A DNA stretch of 64,000 nucleotides from positions 62,001 to 126,000 of the forward strand of contig CAWJCB010000024.1 of NCBI GenBank assembly GCA_963841105.1, read 5' to 3'. The position numbers and the translations under genes were made by a program. Of the stretch, positions 9,058 to 17,007 are shown one piece after another. The first letter of the stretch is position 1; the number at the start of each line of letters is the position of its first letter. The stretch is from VAZQ01 sp963841105. GTDB taxonomy: Bacteria; Pseudomonadota; Alphaproteobacteria; Rhizobiales; Xanthobacteraceae. Under the pieces are notes generated by a model. That model did not search any database. It was given only the letters and a program-made list of their open reading frames with translations, and had not been told where the DNA came from.

Positions 9058-9500
9058 AGCCAACGCTTAAGCGCGGATTGAAGCTCCGCTTTTCCTATCA
9101 GGTCCCGGCCAGCAAGACGGTGCCGTATCTCTATCCGGAAATCGCTGGCTTCCAGGCGATGCCCGCAGTTTTCGCCACCGGTTTCATGGTCGGTTTGATG
9201 GAATGGACCTGCATGCAACTGCTCGCCCCGCATCTTGATGCGGGGGAGGGGAGCTTGGGTGTGCACATCGATGTGAGCCACACGGCAGCAACGCCGCCCG
9301 GCCTTACCGTCGCCGTGGATGCGGAGTGCGTTGCCGTGGAGGGGCCGCGCATCAGCTTTATCGTGAAGGCCGGCGACGGAATTGATCCAATCGGGGAGGG
9401 GCGTCATCAGCGTTTTGTTGTGGCATGGGACAAGTTCAACGCGCGGCTTGCCGAAAAAGCCAGAAGAGCCGCAAGCCTGCGGGCGGTAAGTAGCGAGTGA
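9054..9500 (+). CDS. FlK-type hotdog-fold acyl-CoA thioesterase
   Basis: 148 residues, ATGA-overlapped with nuoC. It closely resembles fluoroacetyl-CoA thioesterase FlK of Streptomyces cattleya. Shared blocks are ATGFMVGLMEW, DAGEGSLG, HTAATPPG and, near the end, KFNARL. The FlK catalytic residues Thr42, Glu50 and His76 fall at exactly these numbers here. The fold is a single hotdog domain without signal peptide, so the protein is cytoplasmic. Position and coupling inside the complex I operon mean it is co-transcribed with nuo. Its substrate is unknown: a toxic or dead-end acyl-CoA is plausible, fluoroacetyl-CoA is not established. Confidence 0.88.
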   Translation: MKPTLKRGLKLRFSYQVPASKTVPYLYPEIAGFQAMPAVFATGFMVGLMEWTCMQLLAPHLDAGEGSLGVHIDVSHTAATPPGLTVAVDAECVAVEGPRISFIVKAGDGIDPIGEGRHQRFVVAWDKFNARLAEKARRAASLRAVSSE

Positions 9501-9502
9501 CC

Positions 9503-10693
9503 ATGGCGGAAACCGAGCTGCGCAGTTTCACCATGAACTTTGGGCCGCAGCATCCGGCTGCGCATGGCGTGCTGCGCCTGGTGCTCGACCTCGATGGCGA
9601 AGTGGTGGAGCGAGTAGACCCGCATATCGGCCTTTTGCATCGCGGCACAGAAAAATTGATCGAGGCCAAGACTTATCTGCAGGCGATTCCGTATTTCGAT
9701 CGGCTCGACTACGTCGCTCCGATGAACCAGGAGCATGCATTCTGCCTGGCGGCGGAAAAGTTGCTGCAACTTGCTATTCCCAGGCGCGCTCAGCTGATCA
9801 GGGTGCTTTATGCCGAAATCGGCCGGATTCTCTCGCATCTTCTGAATGTAACGACGCAGGCGATGGACGTCGGCGCGCTCACGCCGCCGCTATGGGGCTT
9901 TGAGGAGCGCGAGAAGCTTATGGTGTTCTACGAGCGCGCCTCCGGTAGCCGGCTGCATGCGAACTACTTTCGTGTCGGCGGGGTGCACGAGGATCTTCCG
10001 GGCAAGCTCATTGACGACATCTGGGCGTTTTGCGATCCGTTCCTCAAGGTCTGCGACGACATCGAAGTTTTGTTGACCGAGAACCGCATATTCAAGCAAC
10101 GCAACGTCGATATCGGGGTTGTCCGGCTCTCCGATGCATGGGCCTGGGGATTTTCAGGAGTGATGGTGCGTGGTTCAGGCGCCGCTTGGGATCTCCGCAA
10201 GGCGCAGCCCTATGAGTGTTATTCCGAGCTCGACTTTGACATCCCGGTTGGGAAGAACGGCGACAATTACGATCGCTATTGCATTCGCATGGAAGAGATG
10301 CGCCAGTCGATCGGCATCATGAGGCAATGCCTCGAAAAGCTGCGCGCGCCAGAGGGGCAGGGGCCGGTCGCGGTGTTGGACAACAAGATCGCGCCGCCGA
10401 AGCGTGCCGAGATGAAGCGCTCCATGGAGGCGCTGATCCATCATTTCAAGCTCTACACCGAAGGTTTCCATGTGCCTGCCGGGGAGGTTTATGCCGCGGT
10501 CGAAGCGCCGAAGGGCGAGTTCGGCGTCTATCTCGTCTCTGACGGCGGCAACAAGCCGTACAAATGCAAGATTCGCGCGCCCGGGTTCGCGCATCTCCAG
10601 GCCATGGATTTCCTCTGCCGTGGTTACATGCTTGCCGATGTGCCGGCGATCCTCGGCTCGATCGATATCGTGTTCGGAGAGGTCAACCGATGA
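9503..10693 (+). CDS. nuoD: NADH-quinone oxidoreductase subunit D
   Basis: 49-kDa subunit, 396 residues, forming the quinone-binding pocket with NuoB. Near the N-terminus GPQHPAAHGVLRLVL carries the conserved quinone-site His residues. DRLDYVAPMNQEHAF and the C-terminal YKCKIRAPGF and GSIDIVFGEVNR (invariant Arg end) are also seen. ATG at 9503 chosen; a GTG two codons earlier overlaps the thioesterase stop. After this gene there is a 146-base gap before nuoE, the longest inside the nuo cluster. Confidence 0.97.
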   Translation: MAETELRSFTMNFGPQHPAAHGVLRLVLDLDGEVVERVDPHIGLLHRGTEKLIEAKTYLQAIPYFDRLDYVAPMNQEHAFCLAAEKLLQLAIPRRAQLIRVLYAEIGRILSHLLNVTTQAMDVGALTPPLWGFEEREKLMVFYERASGSRLHANYFRVGGVHEDLPGKLIDDIWAFCDPFLKVCDDIEVLLTENRIFKQRNVDIGVVRLSDAWAWGFSGVMVRGSGAAWDLRKAQPYECYSELDFDIPVGKNGDNYDRYCIRMEEMRQSIGIMRQCLEKLRAPEGQGPVAVLDNKIAPPKRAEMKRSMEALIHHFKLYTEGFHVPAGEVYAAVEAPKGEFGVYLVSDGGNKPYKCKIRAPGFAHLQAMDFLCRGYMLADVPAILGSIDIVFGEVNR

Positions 10694-10743
10694 GCCTTGG
10701 CAGCTCGCGTAGGCTGGGCAAAGGCCCGCTCCTCGAATCTGAC

Positions 10744-10778
10744 GCGTGGGCAGAAACGTGCTCGCGCCGTGCCCACGC
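10744..10778. repeat. Inverted repeat between nuoD and nuoE
   Basis: Nine-base arms GCGTGGGCA and TGCCCACGC separated by 17 bases. The right arm recurs as TGCCCACGC at about 10801-10809, allowing two alternative pairings. No U-run follows, so it is more likely an RNA processing or stability element than a terminator. Confidence 0.4.
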
Positions 10779-10839
10779 TGAACTGCTACGGCAGACGATT
10801 TTGCCCACGCTGCATCTGCAATTCACATAGGAATCCGTG

Positions 10840-11589
10840 ATGGCTGTTCGTCGCCTTGCGGAACCAGAGATTCAGCCCAAGAGCTTCGCGTTCACGGCAG
10901 AGAACCTCGATTGGGCGAAACGCGAGATCGCCAAATTCCCTTCCGGCCGCCAGAATTCCGCGATCATCTCACTGTTGTGGCGCGCCCAAGAACAAACGGG
11001 GGGCTGGCTGCCGCAGAAGGCGATTGAGCATGTCGCCGGCCTTCTCGACATGCCTAAGATCCGGGCGCTTGAAGTCGCAACCTTCTACACGATGTTCAAC
11101 CTCGCCCCGGTCGGCAAGTTTCATGTCCAGCTGTGCGGCACAACGCCCTGCGTTCTGCGTGGCGCTGACGAGCTGATCAAATTTTGTCATGAGCGTATCG
11201 GAGAGCAGCAGCACGTCACTGCCGACGGCAAACTATCCTGGATCGAGGTCGAGTGCCTGGGGGCCTGTGTGAACGCGCCTGTCGCGCAGATCAACTACGA
11301 CTATTACGAGGATCTCACGTCCGCGAGCTTAAGCCGGATCCTGGATGATCTTTCGTCCGGCAAGGACGTTAAAGCCGGCCCGCAGGTCGAGCGCCAATTA
11401 TCTGCGCCCATCGGTGGTCCCACAACCCTGACGGACCCCGGCCTGTATGAAGAAAGAAGTGGAGGCTCTTCCCAAAGCATTTCGCTGAGCGACAAAGACG
11501 CGAAGAAGCCCGGTGCTCCCGCAAATCTGCGCGATGCCGCCGTGCCCAAGCCACCGATCAAAGATTCATCTCCCAGCAGGCAAACGTAA
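10840..11589 (+). CDS. nuoE: NADH-quinone oxidoreductase subunit E
   Basis: 24-kDa flavoprotein subunit carrying the [2Fe-2S] cluster N1a, 249 residues. Ligand cysteines lie in CGTTPC and ECLGAC. WLPQKAIEHVA and EVATFYTMFNL are conserved. The ATG at 10840 is preceded by AGGA; a GTG at 10837 is in frame. After about residue 165 there is a ~80-residue low-complexity, Ser/Pro/Lys-rich tail, common in rhizobial NuoE and absent in E. coli. The stop overlaps the nuoF ATG (TAATG). Confidence 0.95.
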   Translation: MAVRRLAEPEIQPKSFAFTAENLDWAKREIAKFPSGRQNSAIISLLWRAQEQTGGWLPQKAIEHVAGLLDMPKIRALEVATFYTMFNLAPVGKFHVQLCGTTPCVLRGADELIKFCHERIGEQQHVTADGKLSWIEVECLGACVNAPVAQINYDYYEDLTSASLSRILDDLSSGKDVKAGPQVERQLSAPIGGPTTLTDPGLYEERSGGSSQSISLSDKDAKKPGAPANLRDAAVPKPPIKDSSPSRQT

Positions 11590-12110
11590 TGCTCAGCGAC
11601 CGCGATCGCATCTTCAGGAATCTCTATGGTCAGCATGACTGGGGTCTCGCGGGCGCGCGCGCCCGGGGAGCTTGGGATGGCACCAAGGGGATCCTGGAAA
11701 AAGGAGCTGATTGGATCATCAACGAGGTGAAGGCTTCCGGGCTGCGCGGGCGCGGCGGCGCCGGTTTTCCGACCGGACTGAAATGGTCGTTCATGCCCAA
11801 GCAGGTCAACCGCCGCCCACACTACCTCGTCGTCAACGCCGACGAGTCGGAGCCCGGCACCTGCAAGGACCGCGAGATCATGCGCCACGATCCTCATCTG
11901 CTGATCGAGGGCTGTTCTTCTCGCGGGTTTCGCCATGCGGGCGAACGTCGGCTATATCTACGTTCGCGGCGAATTCGTGCGCGAACGCGAGCGGCTGCAG
12001 GCGGCCGTGGACCAAGCCTATGCGGCAAGGTTGATCGGCCCGGACAACGTCAACGGATTTCCCTTCGATCTTCATGTCTACCACGGAGCCGGAGCCTATA
12101 TCTGCGGTGA
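11589..12110 (+). CDS. nuoF: NADH-quinone oxidoreductase subunit F, 5' part (frameshifted)
   Basis: 51-kDa subunit that binds FMN and NADH. The true protein is read here from 11589 to about 11914: the N-terminal block, the glycine-rich FMN/NADH segment GLRGRGGAGFPTGLKWSF, NADESEPGTCKDREIMRHDPH and LIEGC. After GC the frame runs into unrelated Arg-rich sequence and stops at 12110. Removing one T from GTTC at 11914-11917 restores GC-LLAGFAM and joins it to the 3' part. This is therefore one gene of about 433 residues split by a single inserted base, either a sequence error or a mutation. The start overlaps the nuoE stop. Confidence 0.9.
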   Translation: MLSDRDRIFRNLYGQHDWGLAGARARGAWDGTKGILEKGADWIINEVKASGLRGRGGAGFPTGLKWSFMPKQVNRRPHYLVVNADESEPGTCKDREIMRHDPHLLIEGCSSRGFRHAGERRLYLRSRRIRARTRAAAGGRGPSLCGKVDRPGQRQRISLRSSCLPRSRSLYLR

Positions 12111-12891
12111 AGAGACCGCGTTGCTGGAAAGCCTGGAAGGCAAGAAGGGCCAGCCGCGCCTGAAGCCGCCATTCCCGGCAAATGTCGGGCTCTACGGCTG
12201 TCCGACCACGGTCAACAATGTCGAGTCTATTGCGGTCGTGCCGGATATCGTTCGGCGGGGCGGCGCCTGGTTCGCCAGCATCGGTCGCCCGAACAACACC
12301 GGCACCAAGCTCTTCTGCATCTCAGGGCACGTGCAAAAACCCTGCAACGTTGAGGAGGAAATGGGGATTCCGCTGCGCGAGCTCTTGGAGCGCCATGCCG
12401 GCGGTGTGCGCGGCGGATGGGACAACCTGCTCGCGGTGATCCCGGGCGGCTCGTCCATGCCGCTCATCCCGGCCCATGGCTGCGACAGCCTTCGCATGGA
12501 CTTCGACGGATGTCGCGAGCAAAAATCCGCCCTCGGTACCGCGGCCGTGATTGTCATGGACAAGTCCACCGACATCATAGCCGCAATGGCCCGCATTTCC
12601 TACTTCTACAAGCACGAGAGCTGCGGGCAGTGTACGCCATGTCGCGAAGGGATGGGTTGGATGTGGCGTGTGCTGACCCGCATGGCGCAGGGCCGCGCTC
12701 ACAAGCGCGAAATCGACATGTTGTTGGAAGTCACCACGCAAATCGAAGGCCACACCATATGCGCGTTCGGAGATGGCGCAGCGTGGCCGGTCCAGGGGCT
12801 CATTCGCCATTTCCGTCACGAGATCGAGCAGCGAATCGACGCCTATTGTGCCAACCCGGCTGCGGAGCCGGTCCGAGTGGCAGCGGAGTAG
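11935..12891 (+). CDS. nuoF: NADH-quinone oxidoreductase subunit F, 3' part (frameshifted)
   Basis: Continuation of nuoF in the +1 frame. It contains NVGYIYVRGEF, HGAGAYICGEETALLESLEG, the NVET-like NNVESI segment and the cluster N3 ligand motif ESCGQCTPCREG (Cys-x2-Cys-x2-Cys) plus the downstream Cys in HTICAFGDGAAWP. The ATG at 11935 (RANVGY) is an internal Met of the family, not a real start, since no ribosome-binding site precedes it. See the 5' part for the repair. It is followed by a strong AGGAGG for the next small frame. Confidence 0.9.
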   Translation: MRANVGYIYVRGEFVRERERLQAAVDQAYAARLIGPDNVNGFPFDLHVYHGAGAYICGEETALLESLEGKKGQPRLKPPFPANVGLYGCPTTVNNVESIAVVPDIVRRGGAWFASIGRPNNTGTKLFCISGHVQKPCNVEEEMGIPLRELLERHAGGVRGGWDNLLAVIPGGSSMPLIPAHGCDSLRMDFDGCREQKSALGTAAVIVMDKSTDIIAAMARISYFYKHESCGQCTPCREGMGWMWRVLTRMAQGRAHKREIDMLLEVTTQIEGHTICAFGDGAAWPVQGLIRHFRHEIEQRIDAYCANPAAEPVRVAAE

Positions 12892-12899
12892 GAGGGCGC

Positions 12900-13007
12900 A
12901 TGGCGGAGCAGCCGGAGAACTTAGTTTTGCGCATTCTGAAAGACATACAGTTGAATTCGTCATCGCCCCTGAATGCAAAAGACAGGCAAGGCGCGGTCGA
13001 GCAATGA
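12900..13007 (+). CDS. Small hypothetical protein between nuoF and nuoG (35 aa)
   Basis: 35 residues starting at 12900 with AGGAGGG five bases upstream, the best ribosome-binding site in this part of the operon. The stop overlaps the nuoG ATG (ATGA), so it may couple nuoG translation to upstream ribosomes. The N-terminal ENLVLRILKDIQ resembles the beginning of small coiled-coil hypotheticals found in Rhizobiales. The expected heptad region is missing, so this is either a truncated relic or a leader peptide. No function can be assigned. Confidence 0.5.
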   Translation: MAEQPENLVLRILKDIQLNSSSPLNAKDRQGAVEQ

Positions 13008-15091
13008 CCAAGCTCGTTATCGACGGCAAGGAGATTGAAGTGCCGCCGGAGTACACGCTGCTGCAGGCCTGCGAGGCGGCGGGGGCGGAAATCCCGCGTT
13101 TCTGCTTCCATGAGCGGCTCTCTATCGCCGGGAACTGCCGCATGTGCCTGGTAGAGCTCAAGGGCTCTCCAAAACCGATTGCCTCCTGCGCCTGGGGGGT
13201 GCGCGACTGCCGGCCGGGGCCCAAGGGCGAGCTTCCGGAGATCAACACCAGGACACCCATGGTGCGCAAGGCGCGCGAGGGCGTCATGGAGTTTCTCCTC
13301 ATCAATCATCCGCTCGACTGCCCGATCTGCGACCAGGGCGGCGAATGCGACTTGCAAGATCAAGCGATGGCGTACGGCGTCGATGCGAGCCGCTATCGGG
13401 AGAACAAACGCGCCGTCGAAAACAAATACGTCGGAGCTCTCGTCAAGACGATCATGAACCGGTGCATTCATTGCACGCGTTGCGTGCGGTTCATGACGGA
13501 GGTTGCCGGAGTCCCGGAACTGGGCGCCATTGGACGTGGCGAGGATATGGAGATTACGACATATCTCGAGCAGGCGATGACCTCTGAGCTGCAAGGCAAC
13601 GTCGTCGATCTCTGTCCAGTCGGCGCGCTCACTTCCAAGCCGTACGCCTTCGCCGCACGGCCATGGGAATTGAACAAAACGGAATCCATCGATGTCATGG
13701 ATGCGGTCGGCTCAGCCATTCGCATCGATACGCGAGGGCGGGAGGTCATGCGTATCCTCCCCCGCGTGAATGACGAGGTGAATGAGGAATGGATTTCCGA
13801 CAAAACACGACACGTCGTGGATGGATTGCGCACCCAGCGCCTCGATCAACCTTATCTGCGTAGGAATGGGTGTCTGCAACCGGCGTCCTGGCGAGATGCG
13901 TTCGACGCTATCGCCGGAAGGATCGGCTCCGTTCAACCCGACCGTATCGGCGCGATAGTTGGCGACCTCGCGGCCGTCGAGGAAATGTTTGCTCTCAGGG
14001 ACCTGCTGAGTCGTTTGGACGTGCCGAACTTCGATTGCCGCCAGGACGGGGCCGTGCTCGACCCGAACTGGGGCCGGGCGACCTATCTGTTCAACTCTAC
14101 AATTGCGGGCATTGAATCGGCTGATGCGCTGCTCCTCGTCGGCTCAAACCCGCGTCGCGAGGCGGCGGTGCTTAATGCGCGAATCCGCAAGCGCTGGCGA
14201 ATGGGTAATTTCCCGATCGCGGTCATCGGTGAGAGCGCGAACCTGACGTACCCCTACAACTACCTTGGAGTTGGCCCACAGACGCTCGCCGAGGTCGCAG
14301 GAGGCCGGCATGAATTCTCCAGCGTGATGCGCAAAGCCAAGCATCCGCTGGTCGTCGTCGGAATGGGGGCTTTGGCCCGCCCGGACGGTGCGGGAGTTGC
14401 CGCGCTCGCGGCTCAGGCCGCAACTCAATCTGGCGATAGCGACGGGGACGCCTCTTGGAACGGCTACTGCGTTCTTCATACCGCGGCCTCGCGCGTGGGA
14501 GCGCTCGATCTCGGGTTCGTTCCGCGGCCCGGTGGTCTTGGCGCGGGAGAGATGGCAGTGCCCGGCGCTCTTGACGTGATCTTTCTTCTCGGGGCTGACG
14601 AAATCGATATCCCACCAGGCGCCTTCGTTGTCTATCTCGGGACGCACGGAGATCAGGGCGCTCGCCGCGCAGATGTTATCTTGCCCGGCGCCGCCTATTC
14701 AGAAAAAGCCGGGGTTTACGTCAACACCGAGGGCCGGGTGCAAATCGCTGCCCGGGCCGCCTTCCCGCCGGGTGAGGCGCGCGAAAACTGGGCGGTTCTG
14801 CGCGCGCTCTCGGATGTGCTTGGCCACAGGCTCCCCTACAATTCTCTGTCCGCTTTGCGCCAGGCGCTGTTCAAGGCACATCCACATCTTCAACGCACGG
14901 ATCAGATCACGCCGGGCACGCGCGGGGACATCGCGGCTCTTGCGGCGCGCGAAGCGAGTGTGACGAATACGCCATTCGCTTCGGCAGTGGACGACTTCTA
15001 CTTCACCAACGCGATTGCGCGCTCTTCTCCTATCATGGCGCAGTGTTCGGTGATCGCCCAGGGCGAGGGCGCGCTACGCGCGGCGGAGTAG
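13004..15091 (+). CDS. nuoG: NADH-quinone oxidoreductase subunit G
   Basis: 75-kDa iron-sulfur subunit, 695 residues. In order: an N-terminal 2Fe-2S ferredoxin domain (FCFHERLSIAGNCRMC), the His-Cys cluster segment (LDCPICDQGGECDLQD), a 4Fe-4S motif (CIHCTRCVRF with a later Cys in VVDLCPVGALTSKP), then the molybdopterin-oxidoreductase-like domain without cofactor (GSNPRREAAVLNARIRK, LPGAAYSEKAGVYVNTEGR). The start at 13004 overlaps the preceding small frame. The open frame extends upstream to 12773, but that part lies inside nuoF. Confidence 0.97.
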   Translation: MTKLVIDGKEIEVPPEYTLLQACEAAGAEIPRFCFHERLSIAGNCRMCLVELKGSPKPIASCAWGVRDCRPGPKGELPEINTRTPMVRKAREGVMEFLLINHPLDCPICDQGGECDLQDQAMAYGVDASRYRENKRAVENKYVGALVKTIMNRCIHCTRCVRFMTEVAGVPELGAIGRGEDMEITTYLEQAMTSELQGNVVDLCPVGALTSKPYAFAARPWELNKTESIDVMDAVGSAIRIDTRGREVMRILPRVNDEVNEEWISDKTRHVVDGLRTQRLDQPYLRRNGCLQPASWRDAFDAIAGRIGSVQPDRIGAIVGDLAAVEEMFALRDLLSRLDVPNFDCRQDGAVLDPNWGRATYLFNSTIAGIESADALLLVGSNPRREAAVLNARIRKRWRMGNFPIAVIGESANLTYPYNYLGVGPQTLAEVAGGRHEFSSVMRKAKHPLVVVGMGALARPDGAGVAALAAQAATQSGDSDGDASWNGYCVLHTAASRVGALDLGFVPRPGGLGAGEMAVPGALDVIFLLGADEIDIPPGAFVVYLGTHGDQGARRADVILPGAAYSEKAGVYVNTEGRVQIAARAAFPPGEARENWAVLRALSDVLGHRLPYNSLSALRQALFKAHPHLQRTDQITPGTRGDIAALAAREASVTNTPFASAVDDFYFTNAIARSSPIMAQCSVIAQGEGALRAAE

Positions 15092-15157
15092 CGCCATGAC
15101 CGCCGACATCGAAAATCTTATTCTTGTCAACGTCTGACTGAAGGAATCTCGAAAGGT

Positions 15158-15832
15158 ATGTCCGAGCTTTGGACCGGTTATCTGTGGCCTCTCATCGTCG
15201 TCGTCGCGCAGAGCGTGCTTCTGCTCGTGCTCCTGCTGATCGCGACCGCTTACGTGCTTTACGCCGACCGAAAGATTTGGGCGGCGGTGCAGATGCGGCG
15301 TGGCCCCAATGTTGTAGGCCCGTGGGGTCTTTTGCAGTCCTTCGCGGATCTGCTTAAATTCGTCGTCAAGGAACCGATCATTCCGTCCGGGGCGAACAAG
15401 GGAATATTCCTGCTGGCGCCTCTGGTCACTTCGGTTCTTGCGCTCTCGGCCTGGGCCGTGATCCCGGTCAACGCCGAATGGCAGATCGCCGATATCAATG
15501 TCGGCGTGCTGTATGTTTTCGCCATTTCCTCTCTCATGGTCTATGGCGTGATCATGGCGGGGTGGGCATCGAATTCAAAATATCCGTTTCTCGCGGCGTT
15601 GCGGTCGGCGGCTCAGATGGTGTCATACGAAGTATCCATCGGTTTCGTTCTTCATCACAGTGCTGCTGTGCGCGGGCTCGCTCAATCTTTCGGCCATTGT
15701 AGAAGCACAGGCACAGGGCGAATGGGGAATGCTCAGCTGGTATTGGCTCAAGCTCTTTCCAATGTTTGTCGTGTTCTTCGTATCAGCCCTTGCCGAAACG
15801 AACCGGGCGCCTTTCGATCTGGTGGAAGCTGA
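15158..15832 (+). CDS. nuoH: NADH-quinone oxidoreductase subunit H, 5' part (frameshifted)
   Basis: Membrane subunit at the interface with the peripheral arm, contributing to the quinone tunnel. Genuine NuoH sequence runs from MSELWTGYLWPLI through YADRKIWAAVQMRRGPN, GLLQSFADLLKFVVKE and SAAQMVSYEVSIGFVL up to about 15650, after which the frame becomes unrelated. Deleting one T from GTTC at 15647-15650 gives GFVFITVLLCAGSLNLS and joins the 3' part. The repaired protein is about 343 residues, the normal length. A short frame at 15096-15137 separates it from nuoG. Confidence 0.9.
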   Translation: MSELWTGYLWPLIVVVAQSVLLLVLLLIATAYVLYADRKIWAAVQMRRGPNVVGPWGLLQSFADLLKFVVKEPIIPSGANKGIFLLAPLVTSVLALSAWAVIPVNAEWQIADINVGVLYVFAISSLMVYGVIMAGWASNSKYPFLAALRSAAQMVSYEVSIGFVLHHSAAVRGLAQSFGHCRSTGTGRMGNAQLVLAQALSNVCRVLRISPCRNEPGAFRSGGS

Positions 15833-16190
15833 ATCCGAGCTGGTCGCCGGGTATGCCGTTGAATACTCCGCCACTCCATTCCTCTTGTTCTTTCTCGGCG
15901 AGTACATCGCCATCGCCACCATGTGCGCCATGGCCACCATTCTGTTCCTGGGCGGATGGCTGCCGCCCTTCCCGGTGGCGCCCTTCACCTGGATTCCCGG
16001 AGTGATCTGGTTCGTTCTCAAATGTCTGTTCATTTTTTTCCTGTTCGCGATGGTGAAGGCCATTGTTCCCCGTTACCGCTATGACCAATTGATGCGGTTG
16101 GGATGGAAGGTGTTCCTGCCGTTGTCGCTTGCCATGGTCGCCATCGTCGCGGGCATCCTGCAGCTGTGGCATCACGTGGGAGCAAGCTGA
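15660..16190 (+). CDS. nuoH: NADH-quinone oxidoreductase subunit H, 3' part (frameshifted)
   Basis: Second half of NuoH in the +1 frame. It starts inside a transmembrane helix (LLCAGSLNLSAIV) and contains the invariant loop SALAETNRAPFDLVEAESELVAGYAVEYS, then the last four transmembrane helices. No ribosome-binding site precedes 15660, so it is not an independent gene. The first half is the preceding entry. Confidence 0.9.
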   Translation: MLLCAGSLNLSAIVEAQAQGEWGMLSWYWLKLFPMFVVFFVSALAETNRAPFDLVEAESELVAGYAVEYSATPFLLFFLGEYIAIATMCAMATILFLGGWLPPFPVAPFTWIPGVIWFVLKCLFIFFLFAMVKAIVPRYRYDQLMRLGWKVFLPLSLAMVAIVAGILQLWHHVGAS

Positions 16191-16202
16191 CGGTGGCGCG
16201 CC

Positions 16203-16478
16203 ATGATCGACCTGTCGTTTGCCGGCCTCCTCGGCGCCTTCCTCGGCACCGGCGTTGCGGCAGTGGTGTATGGTCCGCTGATAGCGTACCTGCAACATGT
16301 CTTGGAAGGTGGCGCTACTTCCGGACCAGCCGGCAACGGTGCGGGTCAAGCCGAGCAGCAAACGGCATTGGCGGAAGCTTCTTTGCTGCGGCGGTGCGTC
16401 CTGGCTGCGGATATCTTGCTGTGTGCCGGGCTTGGCTATTGGGCAGGGACGATGATCGCGGATCGATTGCAGGGGTGA
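16203..16478 (+). CDS. Small membrane protein in the nuo operon
   Basis: 91 residues with the ATG at 16203, 12 bases after nuoH. There are two predicted transmembrane segments: GLLGAFLGTGVAAVVYGPLI near the N-terminus and CVLAADILLCAGLGYWAGTMI near the C-terminus, with a Gly/Ala/Gln-rich linker. It is not one of the 14 core complex I subunits and I do not recognise it. Co-directional placement with short gaps (12 and 37 bases) implies co-transcription with nuoH and nuoI. It may be an assembly or accessory factor. Confidence 0.65.
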   Translation: MIDLSFAGLLGAFLGTGVAAVVYGPLIAYLQHVLEGGATSGPAGNGAGQAEQQTALAEASLLRRCVLAADILLCAGLGYWAGTMIADRLQG

Positions 16479-16515
16479 TCAGAGCGCGCACGGCGGCGCG
16501 CCGAAGGATAACACC

Positions 16516-17004
16516 ATGAGGCTCGATCAGGCGGCGCGTTCGCTATTTCTTCGCGAGTTTGTCGAGGCGTTCCTGCTTGGGATGCGATACTTCTTCAAAC
16601 CGAAGGCGACGCTCAATTATCCTTTCGAGAAAGGGCCGATCTCACCTCGCTTCCGCGGCGAGCACGCGCTGCGACGTTACCCGAACGGAGAAGAACGCTG
16701 CATCGCCTGCAAGCTGTGCGAAGCCGTATGCCCGGCGCTCGCCATCACCATTGAAGCGGGGCCGCGCCGGAATGATGGCACCCGGCGCGCCACCCGCTAT
16801 GACATCGACATGGTGAAATGCATTTACTGCGGTCTTTGTCAGGAGGCGTGCCCCGTCAACGCGATCGTCGAAGGACCAAATTTCGAGTTTTCGACCGAGA
16901 CGCGAGAGGAGCTTTTATTTGACAAAGAGAGACTGCTCGCGAATGGCGATCGATGGGAACGTGAGATCGCCAAGAACATTTCGCTCAACGCCCCGTACCG
17001 GTAA
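16516..17004 (+). CDS. nuoI: NADH-quinone oxidoreductase subunit I
   Basis: 162-residue peripheral-arm subunit with two [4Fe-4S] clusters, N6a and N6b. Both ligand motifs are present: CIACKLCEAVCP and CIYCGLCQEACPV, each with the paired distal Cys-Pro. The N-terminal FFKPKATLNYPFEKGPISPRFRGEHALRRY is the family start region. The ATG at 16516 follows AAGGATAACACC. It ends directly before nuoJ. Confidence 0.97.
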   Translation: MRLDQAARSLFLREFVEAFLLGMRYFFKPKATLNYPFEKGPISPRFRGEHALRRYPNGEERCIACKLCEAVCPALAITIEAGPRRNDGTRRATRYDIDMVKCIYCGLCQEACPVNAIVEGPNFEFSTETREELLFDKERLLANGDRWEREIAKNISLNAPYR

Positions 17005-17007
17005 GTG

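Noticed and set aside
12773..13003. N-terminal extension of nuoG
   Set aside because: Lies inside nuoF in another frame and does not resemble NuoG; the family start is at 13004.
15096..15137. 13-codon frame between nuoG and nuoH
   Set aside because: Too short, with no attenuator-like codon run.
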